NCBI RefSeq assembly: GCF_019352175.1
Contig: NZ_JACBYI010000006.1
Coordinates: 1-64,000 of the forward strand
DNA from: Paenibacillus sp. S150
Lineage (GTDB): Bacteria; Bacillota; Bacilli; Paenibacillales; Paenibacillaceae
Direction: 5' to 3'
Length of the DNA: 64,000 bases
The first letter of the stretch is position 1. Each line of letters starts with the position of its first letter. Made by a program: the position numbers and the translations under genes. Below, piece after piece: positions 43,639 to 52,181 of this stretch. Under the pieces are notes generated by a model that had not been told where the DNA came from, did not search any database, and saw nothing but the letters and a program-made list of their open reading frames with translations.

Positions 43639-44646
43639 ATGCGTCCCATATTGCTGGGTGTTTGTTCGGCGCTGTTTTTTGCCATAACCTTTGTGCTCAA
43701 CCGGAGGATGGAGCTGGCTGGAGGGAGCTGGGCGTGGAGCGCTTCGCTGCGGTATTTGTTTACATTGCCGTTTCTTCTGGCACTTGTGGCCGGCCGTGGA
43801 AGGCTGAAGCCGCTTATGGCTGCTATTAGAGAACGCCCCTCCGCATGGCTGCTGTGGGGAACGGTGGGCTTTGGCCTGTTTTATGCCCCGATTTGTTTTG
43901 CCGCTGCCTATGCACCGGGCTGGCTTACCGCAGGCACCTGGCAGATCACGATTATCTCCGGCTCCCTCCTGGCCCCTTTTTTTGGTAAATGGGTCAGCGG
44001 TCCTTCCGGCAAATACTACATACGGGGCAAAATTCCCTTGCGCGGCCTGGGCTTGTCCCTGATCATCCTAATCGGTGTTGCGCTGCTCCAGGCAGAGCAT
44101 GCACGGCAGCTGGCGCCGGGCCAAGTAATACTGGGGATTATACCTGTACTGGTCGCCTCCTTTGCCTATCCGCTTGGGAACCGTAAAATGATGGAGCTGT
44201 GCGGCGACCGGCTGGATGTTTTTCAACGGGTCCTGGGCATGACATTGGCCAGTCTTCCTTTCTGGCTGATCGTCGGACTGTACGGACTGGCGGACAGCGG
44301 CCTTCCCTCTTCCTCGCAAGTGGGACAATCGTTTATCGTTGCGCTTTCTTCAGGAATTATAGCGACTGTGCTCTTTTTCAAGGCTACAGATATGGTCCGC
44401 AGCAGTATGGGCGGCCTTGCAGCTGTAGAGGCTACCCAGTCGCTGGAGGTACTGTTCGCCCTGGCCGGAGAAATGCTGATCTTATCTTCACCGGTGCCTT
44501 CGATGCTCTCTTGGGTTGGAATAGCGGTAATTATTACTGGCATGGCTCTGCATAGCCTGTTATCCGGATACTCCAAGGACAAAGCGCCCTCTTCCCTGAA
44601 AACGGCAGCCCCGGCTCCTGCACTTGCAGCCAAAGGCAATGAGTGA
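43639..44646 (+). CDS. EamA/EmrE-like multidrug-resistance efflux family protein
   Basis: About 335 residues from the ATG at 43639 (AAAGAGAG upstream); ATGs at 43615, 43618 and 43630 in the same frame are possible. Ten hydrophobic segments in two halves, as in the DMT superfamily (multidrug resistance efflux transporter, PF13536 type): GVCSALFFAITFVLNRRMELAGG, ICFAAAYAPGWLTAGTWQITIISGSLLAPFFG and AVEATQSLEVLFALAGEMLI. The C-terminal tail is Ala/Pro-rich. Substrate unknown. Monocistronic by context, just before the tsaE operon. Confidence 0.82.
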   Translation: MRPILLGVCSALFFAITFVLNRRMELAGGSWAWSASLRYLFTLPFLLALVAGRGRLKPLMAAIRERPSAWLLWGTVGFGLFYAPICFAAAYAPGWLTAGTWQITIISGSLLAPFFGKWVSGPSGKYYIRGKIPLRGLGLSLIILIGVALLQAEHARQLAPGQVILGIIPVLVASFAYPLGNRKMMELCGDRLDVFQRVLGMTLASLPFWLIVGLYGLADSGLPSSSQVGQSFIVALSSGIIATVLFFKATDMVRSSMGGLAAVEATQSLEVLFALAGEMLILSSPVPSMLSWVGIAVIITGMALHSLLSGYSKDKAPSSLKTAAPAPALAAKGNE

Positions 44647-44757
44647 AGGACGGCTGTTGCGGTAAAAGTATCATACCGATATAATTGAAGGTATTGTTAT
44701 ATGGCCGCTGTCTATCATTGGCACACGGCTTATTTTGCAAAAGGTGGTAGTTGCAGC

Positions 44758-45249
44758 TTGAACAACAACGCTGAAACGGTGTTCACTTACCGTTCATATA
44801 GCCTGGGGGATACGGAGCTGCTCGCGGCTGAACTGGCCGCTTCGGCGGGGGCAGGCATGGTCATCGGGCTGGATGGTGATCTGGGCGCAGGGAAGACGGC
44901 GTTCTCGCAGATGTTTGCGCGCCATTTAGGCGTGGAGGGGATCGTCAGCAGCCCCACATTTACGATTATTAAGGAGTATGAAGGGCGTCTGCCGCTGTAT
45001 CATATGGATGTGTACCGCATTTCGCTTCAGGAAGCGGACGAGCTGGGACTGGATGAATATTTCTACGGGCAGGGTGTCTGCCTGGTGGAATGGAGCAGTA
45101 TAATTACGGATTTGATGCCGCCGCGGCATCTCCATATAACCCTCCAAACATGCGGGCCGGAGGAACGGCTGATTACGGTGACCGGAAGCGGGGAGCCTTA
45201 CGGCGGGGTATGCCGGGCTCTGATCCAGAAGTGGGGTAATGAAAGATGA
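44758..45249 (+). CDS. tsaE: tRNA threonylcarbamoyladenosine ATPase TsaE
   Basis: 163 residues from TTG at 44758 (AAGGTGG ten bases upstream); the in-frame ATG at 44701 gives a long, atypical N-terminus. The P-loop is GDLGAGKTAF, followed by SSPTFTIIKEY, LYHMDVYR and LDEYF-x-x-x-GVCLVEW, all family hallmarks. TsaE powers the TsaBDE complex that makes t6A37 on ANN-decoding tRNAs. Its stop overlaps the tsaB start (ATGA). Confidence 0.93.
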   Translation: MNNNAETVFTYRSYSLGDTELLAAELAASAGAGMVIGLDGDLGAGKTAFSQMFARHLGVEGIVSSPTFTIIKEYEGRLPLYHMDVYRISLQEADELGLDEYFYGQGVCLVEWSSIITDLMPPRHLHITLQTCGPEERLITVTGSGEPYGGVCRALIQKWGNER

Positions 45250-46088
45250 CGAATCAAAATGAAGAGCCGCGCAAGCGGTTTTTGGCGCTGGATACATCCA
45301 CGGCTATCCTTGGGGTAGCGATAACTGAAAATGGCAAGCTGCTGCACGAAACGAATGCTTCCGGCGAACGGAACCATTCCGTGCACCTGCTGCCAATCAT
45401 TGAGCAGGCGCTTCAGGCCACCGGCACAACCTCCGCCATGATCGGCGGAGTGGCTGTCGGGCTGGGTCCCGGATCATATACGGGAACACGGATCGCCGTT
45501 ACAGCCGCCAAGACCCTGGCCTGGGCGTGGAAGGTGCCGGTAGCCGGCATCTCCAGCCTGCAGGCGCTGGCTTGGGGAGGTCTTGCTGCGGCCCTGGCGC
45601 AGCAGCAGAAGCAGACAGCCATTGCGGGGGATGCTGAGCCGGAAGAAATGTCCGGGACAGGCCCCGACTGGGTTGTTCCGCTGCTGGATGCGCGCCGGGG
45701 ACAAGCCTATACGGCGCTGTTCGCTGCGGACGGGGAAGAGGCGCCCCGGAGACTTGAGCCGGATGCTGTCCGGCTTATGGCCGATTGGGTGCCGCAGCTG
45801 GCCGGCAGGCTGAAGGAGGCAACGGCAGAAGGCCGAAAGCCTCGTGTGATCTGGCTGGTTGGTGAGACTGGGCTGCACGGCAGTGCAGAATCGATCCGCC
45901 CGCTGCGGGAACTGGGCCGGGTGCAGTCTGTGCCCTATGAGCTGGAAGGCCGCTGGGCGGGGTATTTGGGAGAAGAGCGCCTGCAGGCGGGGAGCGATGA
46001 TCTGCACAGTTTAATCCCGAATTATACTCAGCTTTCGGAAGCAGAAGCGAACCTGCGCCGGAGCCGTGAAGGGAGCCTGAATCAATAA
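45246..46088 (+). CDS. tsaB: t6A complex subunit TsaB
   Basis: 280 residues, slightly long for TsaB because of an Ala/Glu-rich insert near residue 120. ASKHA fold: FLALDTSTAILGVAI at the start, RNHSVHLLPIIEQAL, GPGSYTGTRIAVTAAKTLAW and VVPLLDARRGQAYTALF. It scaffolds TsaD in t6A synthesis. Overlaps tsaE by 4 nt and its stop overlaps the rimI start. Confidence 0.93.
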   Translation: MTNQNEEPRKRFLALDTSTAILGVAITENGKLLHETNASGERNHSVHLLPIIEQALQATGTTSAMIGGVAVGLGPGSYTGTRIAVTAAKTLAWAWKVPVAGISSLQALAWGGLAAALAQQQKQTAIAGDAEPEEMSGTGPDWVVPLLDARRGQAYTALFAADGEEAPRRLEPDAVRLMADWVPQLAGRLKEATAEGRKPRVIWLVGETGLHGSAESIRPLRELGRVQSVPYELEGRWAGYLGEERLQAGSDDLHSLIPNYTQLSEAEANLRRSREGSLNQ

Positions 46089-46612
46089 TGATGGAGTCGG
46101 AGCCGGTAAGAGATCAGGGTACGGAGCTGGTGTTTCGCCTGATGAAGCTTGGGGATATTCCCGAAATTCTGATTATTGAACGGGAAGCCTTCACCATGCC
46201 GTGGACGGAGGAGGCCTTCCGCAACGAGCTGACGCATAATCATTTCGCCAAATATATGGTTATGGAGCTGCGGGGGCAGATTATCGGCTATGCGGGGATG
46301 TGGGCGATTGTCGACGAAGCGCATGTGACCAATATTGCCCTGCTTGAGGCACACCGTGGACGCAAATTGGGCGAAAGACTGCTGGATGAGCTGATGAGGA
46401 CGGCCGCCTTTTTGGGCATGAAGTCCATTACGCTGGAGGTCCGGGTCTCGAACGAAATTGCCCAGAATCTGTACCGCAAAAAAGGCTTCCGTCCGGCTGG
46501 CACCCGCAAGGGCTACTATTCGGATAATCGTGAGGATGCCCTGATTATGTGGGCGGATTTGCCGGAGTATGGGGAGCAAGGCATGATGGAAGGAAGCGTG
46601 GACCTGAAATGA
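46088..46612 (+). CDS. rimI: Ribosomal-protein-alanine N-acetyltransferase
   Basis: 174 residues. GNAT fold with FRLMKLGDIPEILIIEREAFTMPWTEEAF, the acetyl-CoA loop (E-x-HRGRKLGERLLDELM) and VSNEIAQNLYRKKGF. RimI acetylates N-termini such as that of ribosomal protein S18. Conserved in this operon across Firmicutes. Stop overlaps the tsaD ATG (ATGA). Confidence 0.9.
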   Translation: MMESEPVRDQGTELVFRLMKLGDIPEILIIEREAFTMPWTEEAFRNELTHNHFAKYMVMELRGQIIGYAGMWAIVDEAHVTNIALLEAHRGRKLGERLLDELMRTAAFLGMKSITLEVRVSNEIAQNLYRKKGFRPAGTRKGYYSDNREDALIMWADLPEYGEQGMMEGSVDLK

Positions 46613-47658
46613 AGACAGAAGCGGGTGCAATTCAGCCTATGCTTATATTGGCGATCGAGACCAGCTGCGATGAGACTTCCGCAGCTGTGGTGAAGGATGG
46701 CAGCGAGGTGCTCTCGAACATTATCTCCAGCCAGATCGAAACGCATCGCGCGTTCGGCGGCGTGGTGCCTGAAGTGGCTTCCCGCAAGCATGTGGAGGTT
46801 ATTACCCTTGTGATAGAGGAAGCGCTGGCGGCCGCCGGCATTCAGCCGGAGCAGCTGACGGCGGTTGCGGTCACACAGGGTCCCGGCTTGGTAGGGGCGC
46901 TGCTGGTCGGCGTTGTAGCGGCCAAAAGCCTTGCGCTTGCCTGGGGCAAGCCGCTGATCGGCACACATCATATTGCCGGGCATATTTATGCCAACCGGCT
47001 GGTCAAAGAGCTGAAGTATCCGGGCATGACGCTTGTTGTATCCGGCGGACATACGGAGCTGGTCAGCATGGAACGGGAAGGGGAGTTCCGGATTATCGGC
47101 CGGACCCGCGATGATGCCGTAGGCGAAGCCTACGACAAGGTAGCGCGGGCGCTTGGTTTTCCGTATCCTGGCGGCCCCCATGTGGACCGCCTGGCCCGCG
47201 AGGCGGCCGAGGCGGTGCCGCTTCCGCGCGTCTGGCTGGAGCCGGACTCCTATGATTTCAGCTTCAGCGGCCTGAAGTCGGCTGTGCTGAATCTAGTCAA
47301 CCAGAGCAAAATGAAGGGCCTTGCGCCGGATGTGGCCGGAATTGCCCGCGGCTTCCAGGAGTCGGTTGTCGAGGTGCTGGTTGAAAAGGCCGTACGCGCC
47401 GTCAAGAGAGACAAGTCCAAGCAGCTCCTGCTCAGCGGAGGCGTCGCCGCCAACAAAGGCCTGCGCGAAGCATTGACCGCCCGCTGCGAGGCGGAGGGCA
47501 TCGAGCTGATCATCCCGCCTCCGGTGTACTGCACCGACAATGCGGCAATGATCGGCGCCGCAGCCTATGTGAAATGGCGGCATGACGGCGGCACGCCGCT
47601 GGATATGGTTGCCGATCCGGGGTTCTCGCTGGAAAAATGGTCGGCAACGGACTATTGA
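46609..47658 (+). CDS. tsaD: t6A threonylcarbamoyltransferase TsaD
   Basis: 349 residues from the ATG at 46609, which overlaps the rimI stop. Kae1/Qri7 fold: ILAIETSCDETSAAVV, the iron-binding histidines in GTHHIAGHIYAN, SGGHTEL, YDKVARALG-PYPGGP-VDRLA, LLSGGVAANKGLREAL and CTDNAAMIG. It transfers threonylcarbamoyl to A37 of tRNA. A -35 box for the T-box leader overlaps its stop codon. Confidence 0.95.
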   Translation: MKTEAGAIQPMLILAIETSCDETSAAVVKDGSEVLSNIISSQIETHRAFGGVVPEVASRKHVEVITLVIEEALAAAGIQPEQLTAVAVTQGPGLVGALLVGVVAAKSLALAWGKPLIGTHHIAGHIYANRLVKELKYPGMTLVVSGGHTELVSMEREGEFRIIGRTRDDAVGEAYDKVARALGFPYPGGPHVDRLAREAAEAVPLPRVWLEPDSYDFSFSGLKSAVLNLVNQSKMKGLAPDVAGIARGFQESVVEVLVEKAVRAVKRDKSKQLLLSGGVAANKGLREALTARCEAEGIELIIPPPVYCTDNAAMIGAAAYVKWRHDGGTPLDMVADPGFSLEKWSATDY

Positions 47659-47684
47659 CAGCTTTTGAAGATGGCGGGTATAAT
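47655..47684 (+). promoter_or_regulatory. Strong sigma-A promoter of the first T-box leader
   Basis: TTGACA (47655-47660), 18-bp spacer, TATAAT (47679-47684). Both hexamers match consensus exactly. The -35 covers the tsaD stop codon. Confidence 0.8.
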
Positions 47685-47729
47685 CAGTTCAATCATTATA
47701 ATAATTTGAACAAACGCGATGAATGGAAG

Positions 47730-48078
47730 CAGTAAGGATACTCCGGGATTAGAGAGCTGCGGGCGGGTGCAACGCAGTCGAAGGAGACCTGAACTCATCC
47801 GGGAGCGGAGCGGTGGAAGCAGGAACGCCTTGTTAAGAGGCCTGACCGGCACAGTAAGCACGCCGGATCCTTCGTACACCGTTACGGCTTGCCTCCGTAA
47901 GAGGGTTGTTTTGTTAAGCGAAGGCTGGAACATGCAAGTGATTGTTCTGTTTTGCTGCAAGGCTGCAGAGTGGGTATCTTAGGAACGGCTAAAGCGCTGG
48001 CTGGACCGGGATATCAACAAGAGTGGTACCGCGAAGGTGAACAGCCTGTCGTCTCTTGAATGAGACGGCAGGCTTTTT
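47730..48078 (+). promoter_or_regulatory. Leucine T-box riboswitch, first copy, no gene directly downstream
   Basis: Stem I base CTCCGGGAT/ATCCGGGAG, the AGAGAGCTGCGGG-x-GGTGC-x-ACGCAG distal region, and a specifier loop with GAA-CTC-A (CTC at 47794-47796, Leu). The canonical T-box AACAAGAGTGGTACCGCG is at 48016-48033. The terminator GCCTGTCGTCTC / GAGACGGCAGGC plus Ts is at 48044-48077. After it come more than 400 bp without an open frame, then a second T-box. Uncharged tRNA-Leu should favour readthrough. Confidence 0.88.
48044..48077 (+). terminator. T-box 1 terminator hairpin
   Basis: 12-bp stem with one wobble pair, loop TTGAAT, then TTTTT. It overlaps the antiterminator fold expected around GGTACCGCG. 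Confidence 0.85.
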
Positions 48079-48159
48079 GGTGTGGATTTGCCGGGTGATG
48101 GCTTGGCTGGTAGGGGGAACAGGGGGTCGGCTGAGGTGCTGCGAAGGGGCGCCAGAAGG

Positions 48160-48238
48160 TCTATTGCACTTTCTACAGCAGATTTCCCTTAAATCCGCCG
48201 GAAAATTGAATCTACTGCACTCTGTACAGCAGAATCCA
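48160..48238. repeat. Two copies of a TTGCACTTTCTACAGCAG-type intergenic motif
   Basis: TATTGCACTTTCTACAGCAG (from 48162) and TACTGCACTCTGTACAGCAG (from 48213), about 51 bp apart, inside the gene-free stretch between the two T-boxes (48079-48520). That stretch also has the inverted repeat ATTGCA-N5-TGCAAT at 48392-48408. I see no gene in it. Confidence 0.6.
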
Positions 48239-48520
48239 ATTCACGGCAGAATAAAGAGAACTCTATCCTGAAATAACATTGTCGGAGTGAGGGCATTGTT
48301 ATGGAAGCCTCGGATTTGGCGAAGCCCAGTTGAGGGCCTTCCCCGAAAATTTCATCGTCTGAAGCGCCGCGATAGAGCGGCATGGATGTCTATTGCAGAT
48401 AGTGCAATCATCTAAAAATTCTTTATTTGAAAGGTCAGACGGCCTAAGCCAGAGCATTATGAATCTGGGGCTGGCAGCAGGCAGAAGCACTATAGTTTAC
48501 GGTTTTCATAGAATACACGC

Positions 48521-48825
48521 AATGAACGGGAACAGTAGATGATGAAGGCGGACAGAGAGCTGCGGGGTGGTGCGACGCAGTCACCGGAGTCATTGAAGCT
48601 CGCCCGGGAGCGGAGCGGCGGAAAGTGCATGAGGTATGCCGCTACGGATGTCCCCGTTACAGGACCTTCATAGAATGCGGCTGACATTACTGCCTGGTGA
48701 AGCATTCTGTGGGGATAAGCTGGACGCGGCTTAACGCTTTGCTAATACAGAAGGCCATGCGTCAAAAAGAGTGGTACCGCGGAGGGGTGACCCGCCGTCT
48801 CTTTACCGGAGACGGCGGGTTTTTG
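48521..48825 (+). promoter_or_regulatory. leuA: Leucine T-box riboswitch of leuA, second copy
   Basis: AGAGAGCTGCGGGGTGGTGC at 48555 onward, a specifier loop GAAG-CTC (48599-48601, Leu), and a T-box reading AAAAAGAGTGGTACCGCGG (48764-48782, one change from AACAAG). The terminator CCCGCCGTCTC / GAGACGGCGGG plus Ts is at 48791-48824. Lies 331 bp before leuA. No clear promoter of its own was found, so it may be read from the promoter at 47655 as well. Confidence 0.88.
48791..48824 (+). terminator. T-box 2 terminator hairpin
   Basis: Perfect 11-bp stem CCCGCCGTCTC with GAGACGGCGGG, then TTTTT. Confidence 0.88.
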
Positions 48826-48829
48826 CGTT

Positions 48830-49155
48830 GTTCAGGTGGTAGCCGGATGAGGCCCCATCCTGGAGAAGCATTCAGAGAGTGAAGACGGTCTGCATAACTT
48901 GCAGCCGGTCCACTCTCTACTTGCTGCCGGCAGCAGTGGGAGGGAATCGAGCAGGCCGCAAGTCGACGTGCGGCTCTGTGCAAGGAACATGGAGCAAAGG
49001 AACGGTAAGTAAGTGAAAGGCAGATGAGGATGTCAGAGAGTTACAGTATGCAGCTTGTGATTTCTTCATTAGGGAGTATTGGTTAAGCAAGTTTTGATAG
49101 TGTACGAGAAAGAGCCGTGAAGTTAAATACACATTTGCTTGTAGGAGGGTTTCCC
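48830..49155 (+). other. leuA 5' leader between T-box and start codon
   Basis: No gene. A stem AGAGAGTG (about 48874) with CACTCTCT (about 48910) stands out. It is an unusually long spacer for a T-box-controlled gene. Confidence 0.4.
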
Positions 49156-50715
49156 ATGATTATTCCGGTAAAGAAACGCATTCAGATTTTCGACACGACG
49201 CTGCGTGACGGCGAGCAGGCCCCCGGTGCGAGCCTGACTCCCGAACAAAAGATCATTCTGGCCCATAAGCTGGCCGAACTGGGCGTGGATGTGCTGGAGC
49301 CGGGGTTCCCCGTATCCAGTCCCGGTGATTTTGCCGCCGTGGAGGCGATCTCCCGCAAGGTGCAGGGCGTGGAAATCTGCGGCTTCGCCCGTGCGGTCAA
49401 AGGAGACATTGATGCTGCGGTCCGGGCGACCCGCGATGCGGAGCGGCGGCGGATTCATCTGTTCATCTCATCTTCCGATATTCACCTGCGCCACCAGCTG
49501 CGCAAGAGCCGGGCAGAGGTTGTGGCTGCCGCCCGCGAGATGACAGCGTATGCCCGCCAGTTCAGCGGGATTGTGGAGTTCACGGCCATGGATGCCGCGC
49601 GCACAGGAATCGATGATCTGATCGAAATGGTTGAGGCGGTCATTGAAGAAGGCGCGACGATTATCAATCTGCCGGATACGGTTGGCTACGCGCTTCCGCA
49701 GGAATACGGCGAGATGTTCCGCCGGGTCCGGCTCGGTGCCAGAGGCGGGGATACCGTGAGCTACAGCGCCCATTGCCACAATGATTTGGGGCTGGCTGTA
49801 GCGAACAGTCTGGCGGCGATTGCCGGCGGAGCTTCCCAGATTGAGGTTACGGTCAACGGTGTGGGCGAGCGCACCGGGAACTGTGCGCTGGAAGAGCTGG
49901 TTATGGCACTGGAGACCCGGTGCGATGCGCTTGGCGCAGAGACCGGCATTGTATTGGATAAGCTGTATGATGCTTCGCGGATTGTCAGCGGTGCGATGCA
50001 TTTTCCGATTGCCTACAATAAGCCGGTCGTCGGCAGGAATGCCTTCCAGCATGAATCGGGGATTCATCAGGATGGGCTGCTCAAGGACCGCAGCACCTAT
50101 GAGATTATGGACCCTGAGCGTCTGGGCATTCCGCGCAGCATGATTATCCTGGGCAAGCATTCCGGCCGGCATGCGCTGAAGGACCGTGCGGCGAAGTATG
50201 GCATTGCCCTGGATTCAGCGGAGCTGGACGCGCTGTATGAATCCTTCAAGGAGACGGCTGACCGCCAGAAGGCCGTCAGCGACGATGAGCTGCTGCGGAT
50301 GGTCAGCAGCACGACCGGGCAGCAGGCGCAGGTCTACGGGCTGGGCGAGGTGCAGGTCCTGGCCGGCAGCGCGCCGCGCCGCGTAGCCGCCGTTACGGTG
50401 CGCCACTTGAGAAGCGGCGAGGAAACGTCGCATACCAGCACCGGCGACGGGCCGCTGGAAGCGATCATAGCGGCGATCGGGCAGGGAATCGCCGAGGAGA
50501 TTTCTTTTGCCGGGCTTGAGCTGCATTCGCTGGGCAGCGGCGAGAATGCGCAGGCCGAGGCTGCGGTCATGGTGGAGTGGAAGGGGAATAAATTCAGGGG
50601 GACGGCCATCCATCAGGATATTGTTATGGCGGCGGGCATTGCTTATATTGCGGCCTGCAATTCGGCATTGCTCTCAGATTCTGCTGCAGCCTCCCGGTCT
50701 TTGCCGGCTGTATAG
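49156..50715 (+). CDS. leuA: 2-isopropylmalate synthase
   Basis: 519 residues from the ATG at 49156, with GGAGGG upstream; the in-frame start at 49117 is poorer. HMGL-like TIM barrel: [16 protein letters not shown] (metal Asp), [31 protein letters not shown] (metal histidines) and [28 protein letters not shown] and GKHSGRHAL follow, then the C-terminal LeuA dimer (leucine feedback) domain. First step of leucine synthesis from 2-oxoisovalerate and acetyl-CoA. Downstream leuCDB are not here, and the next 1.4 kb is repeat DNA. Controlled by the leucine T-box(es). Citramalate synthase is a less likely alternative given the T-boxes. Confidence 0.9.
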   Translation: MIIPVKKRIQIFDTTLRDGEQAPGASLTPEQKIILAHKLAELGVDVLEPGFPVSSPGDFAAVEAISRKVQGVEICGFARAVKGDIDAAVRATRDAERRRIHLFISSSDIHLRHQLRKSRAEVVAAAREMTAYARQFSGIVEFTAMDAARTGIDDLIEMVEAVIEEGATIINLPDTVGYALPQEYGEMFRRVRLGARGGDTVSYSAHCHNDLGLAVANSLAAIAGGASQIEVTVNGVGERTGNCALEELVMALETRCDALGAETGIVLDKLYDASRIVSGAMHFPIAYNKPVVGRNAFQHESGIHQDGLLKDRSTYEIMDPERLGIPRSMIILGKHSGRHALKDRAAKYGIALDSAELDALYESFKETADRQKAVSDDELLRMVSSTTGQQAQVYGLGEVQVLAGSAPRRVAAVTVRHLRSGEETSHTSTGDGPLEAIIAAIGQGIAEEISFAGLELHSLGSGENAQAEAAVMVEWKGNKFRGTAIHQDIVMAAGIAYIAACNSALLSDSAAASRSLPAV

Positions 50716-50761
50716 CGCGGAAATCGCCGGCCCGCCCCTGCTCAATATACTTGAAAAAAAC

Positions 50762-51865
50762 CTGTGGGTTTTATGATTTGCAGGAGGAAGCGCAGGGGCG
50801 GCCGGGATTACTGCCGGGCAGGGAAGTAAAGTGGAATGGAGTGAATGAAGTGGAATTCGTAAGAATTAGTACACTTACACGGACGGAAAAGTCTTAAAGG
50901 AATCGCGGAAAAAGTCGGCTCCATCTAAAAATTAGCGGCCGGCATTAAGTGCGAACATAGCGGAGGGTCAGAGGAATTCCGGAGAAACGATAGTGTTCGC
51001 CTTTAAAGCCGTTTTCAACCAGTAATCTTATTCCACAGGAGACCGGGCTTTAGCAGCGGCCGGAAGAACCCTCTGAACCCGCAGCGGACTTCATTCACAT
51101 CGTCAGCCGCTGATTTTGGTTTTGAGCCAAAAAGACAATTGAATGTATAGGAATGGAACCGGAGAACTGAACAAGCTGATGGAACGCAAGGATATTCATA
51201 GGAACGGAAGCGAAGTGTAAAAAGTAACACTAATGGGCTGGAATTCTGGCTTTAACGGGCTTTAGTGGGATTTTGTACACTTCATAGAGGCCCGCTCCCT
51301 CCATACGGCTGATTTCAGCCGGATTAGTTGTACTTTTTCCCACTAAGGATGATCCAGGATCCGAATGCGCTGCCTTAGTTGTACTTTTTCCCACTAGGGA
51401 TGATCCAGGACCTGAATGTGCTGCCTTAGTTATCCTTTTTTTTACCACTAAAATGGCTGACCTTTTTATGAATGTGTTTCAAGTTCATCTTAAATTAGGC
51501 GTATTCCTCTGCAAGGGGGCGAAACGGGCCGGTTAGGGATCCTTTTTCCCGCTAAGAGACTGCGACGAAATAAAGTACCGCTAAATTGTTAACAAAACTC
51601 CCAAAACCGTGGAGATTTTGTCAACAAAAGCGGGTACTCATTTCCTCGCAGCTCCTAACGCAAGCAAAAAAGGAAAGTGGGGATTAAGTTTCCTTTTTCC
51701 ACTTGGGCTTAGGCCGCCGGGTCTGAGCAGGAAGGTCTGGAGGGATGGGGAGGAAGAGCTTCAGCCGGCCGGGGAACCGGAGAGCCAGGGAACCGCAGCC
51801 GGCCTTACATCAGAAATTCCAAACGGCTACGCCGTCCATCCAAGGACGGATAGCCGTTTTTATTT
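50762..51865. repeat. 1-kb non-coding dispersed repeat, copy 2
   Basis: Counterpart of 15508-16530. Conserved hairpin arms: 50960-50982 with 51060-51082, and GAAGTGTA (51212) with TACACTTC (51283). Here two tandem TTGTACTTTTTCCCACTA units (about 51326 and 51376) each run into GATGATCCAGGA. It ends with AAACGGCTA-C-GCCGTCC / GGACGG-A-TAGCCGTTT (51821-51860), a strong T-tailed stem that could terminate leuA transcription. No coding frame. Located after leuA and before the PTS activator gene. Confidence 0.9.
51550..51661. repeat. Long imperfect inverted repeat (about 51-bp arms)
   Basis: The left arm 51550-51601 aligns with the reverse complement of 51611-51661 at roughly three matches in four. 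The tip is TTGTTAACAAAACTCC against GGAGATTTTGTCAACAA. It is specific to copy 2 of the 1-kb repeat and could be a nested MITE-like insertion. Confidence 0.7.
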
Positions 51866-51926
51866 TTGCGCTCTTATGGTTTGCCGCCGGCAGCAATTAA
51901 CAGAACTCCGGAGAGTGGAGTGCGAC

Positions 51927-51985
51927 GCATCACAATGCTGTACAATTTTGCAGCTAGAAATTGGGATGAAAACGTGTACATTTAT
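51927..51985 (+). promoter_or_regulatory. Composite PTS control element, copy A (before activator gene)
   Basis: GCATCACAATGCTGTACAAT, 11 bp, then a 28-bp block (51958-51985) identical to 59439-59466. The block contains TGAAAACGTGTACA (51967-51980), which matches the cre consensus TGWAANCGNTNWCA at 13 of 14 positions. The upstream palindrome is imperfect in this copy. Suggests activator binding plus CcpA repression at this promoter. Confidence 0.75.
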
Positions 51986-52181
51986 TGGGGTGCCGATGAT
52001 AAGATAATTTTGGGAGAAGAAAGTTGCAGTGGCGTAGCCCCTTTGCATAAGGCGTTTACGGTAATGCCTAGCTTTTGTCTCCACACCCGGACGGCAGGAA
52101 ATGGCCAACTGAGCGTCCCGTTTGTAAGCGCAATCAAATTTTCTGTACCGGCAATAATCAGCTTTGAAGGAAGGGGAAGAC

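Noticed and set aside
47719..47982. 87-codon frame across T-box 1
   Set aside because: It lies entirely in the structured leader; the RNA motifs explain the sequence.
51609..52007. 132-codon frame in the second 1-kb repeat and before the activator
   Set aside because: No counterpart in copy 1, no ribosome site, and it crosses long inverted repeats and the control element.
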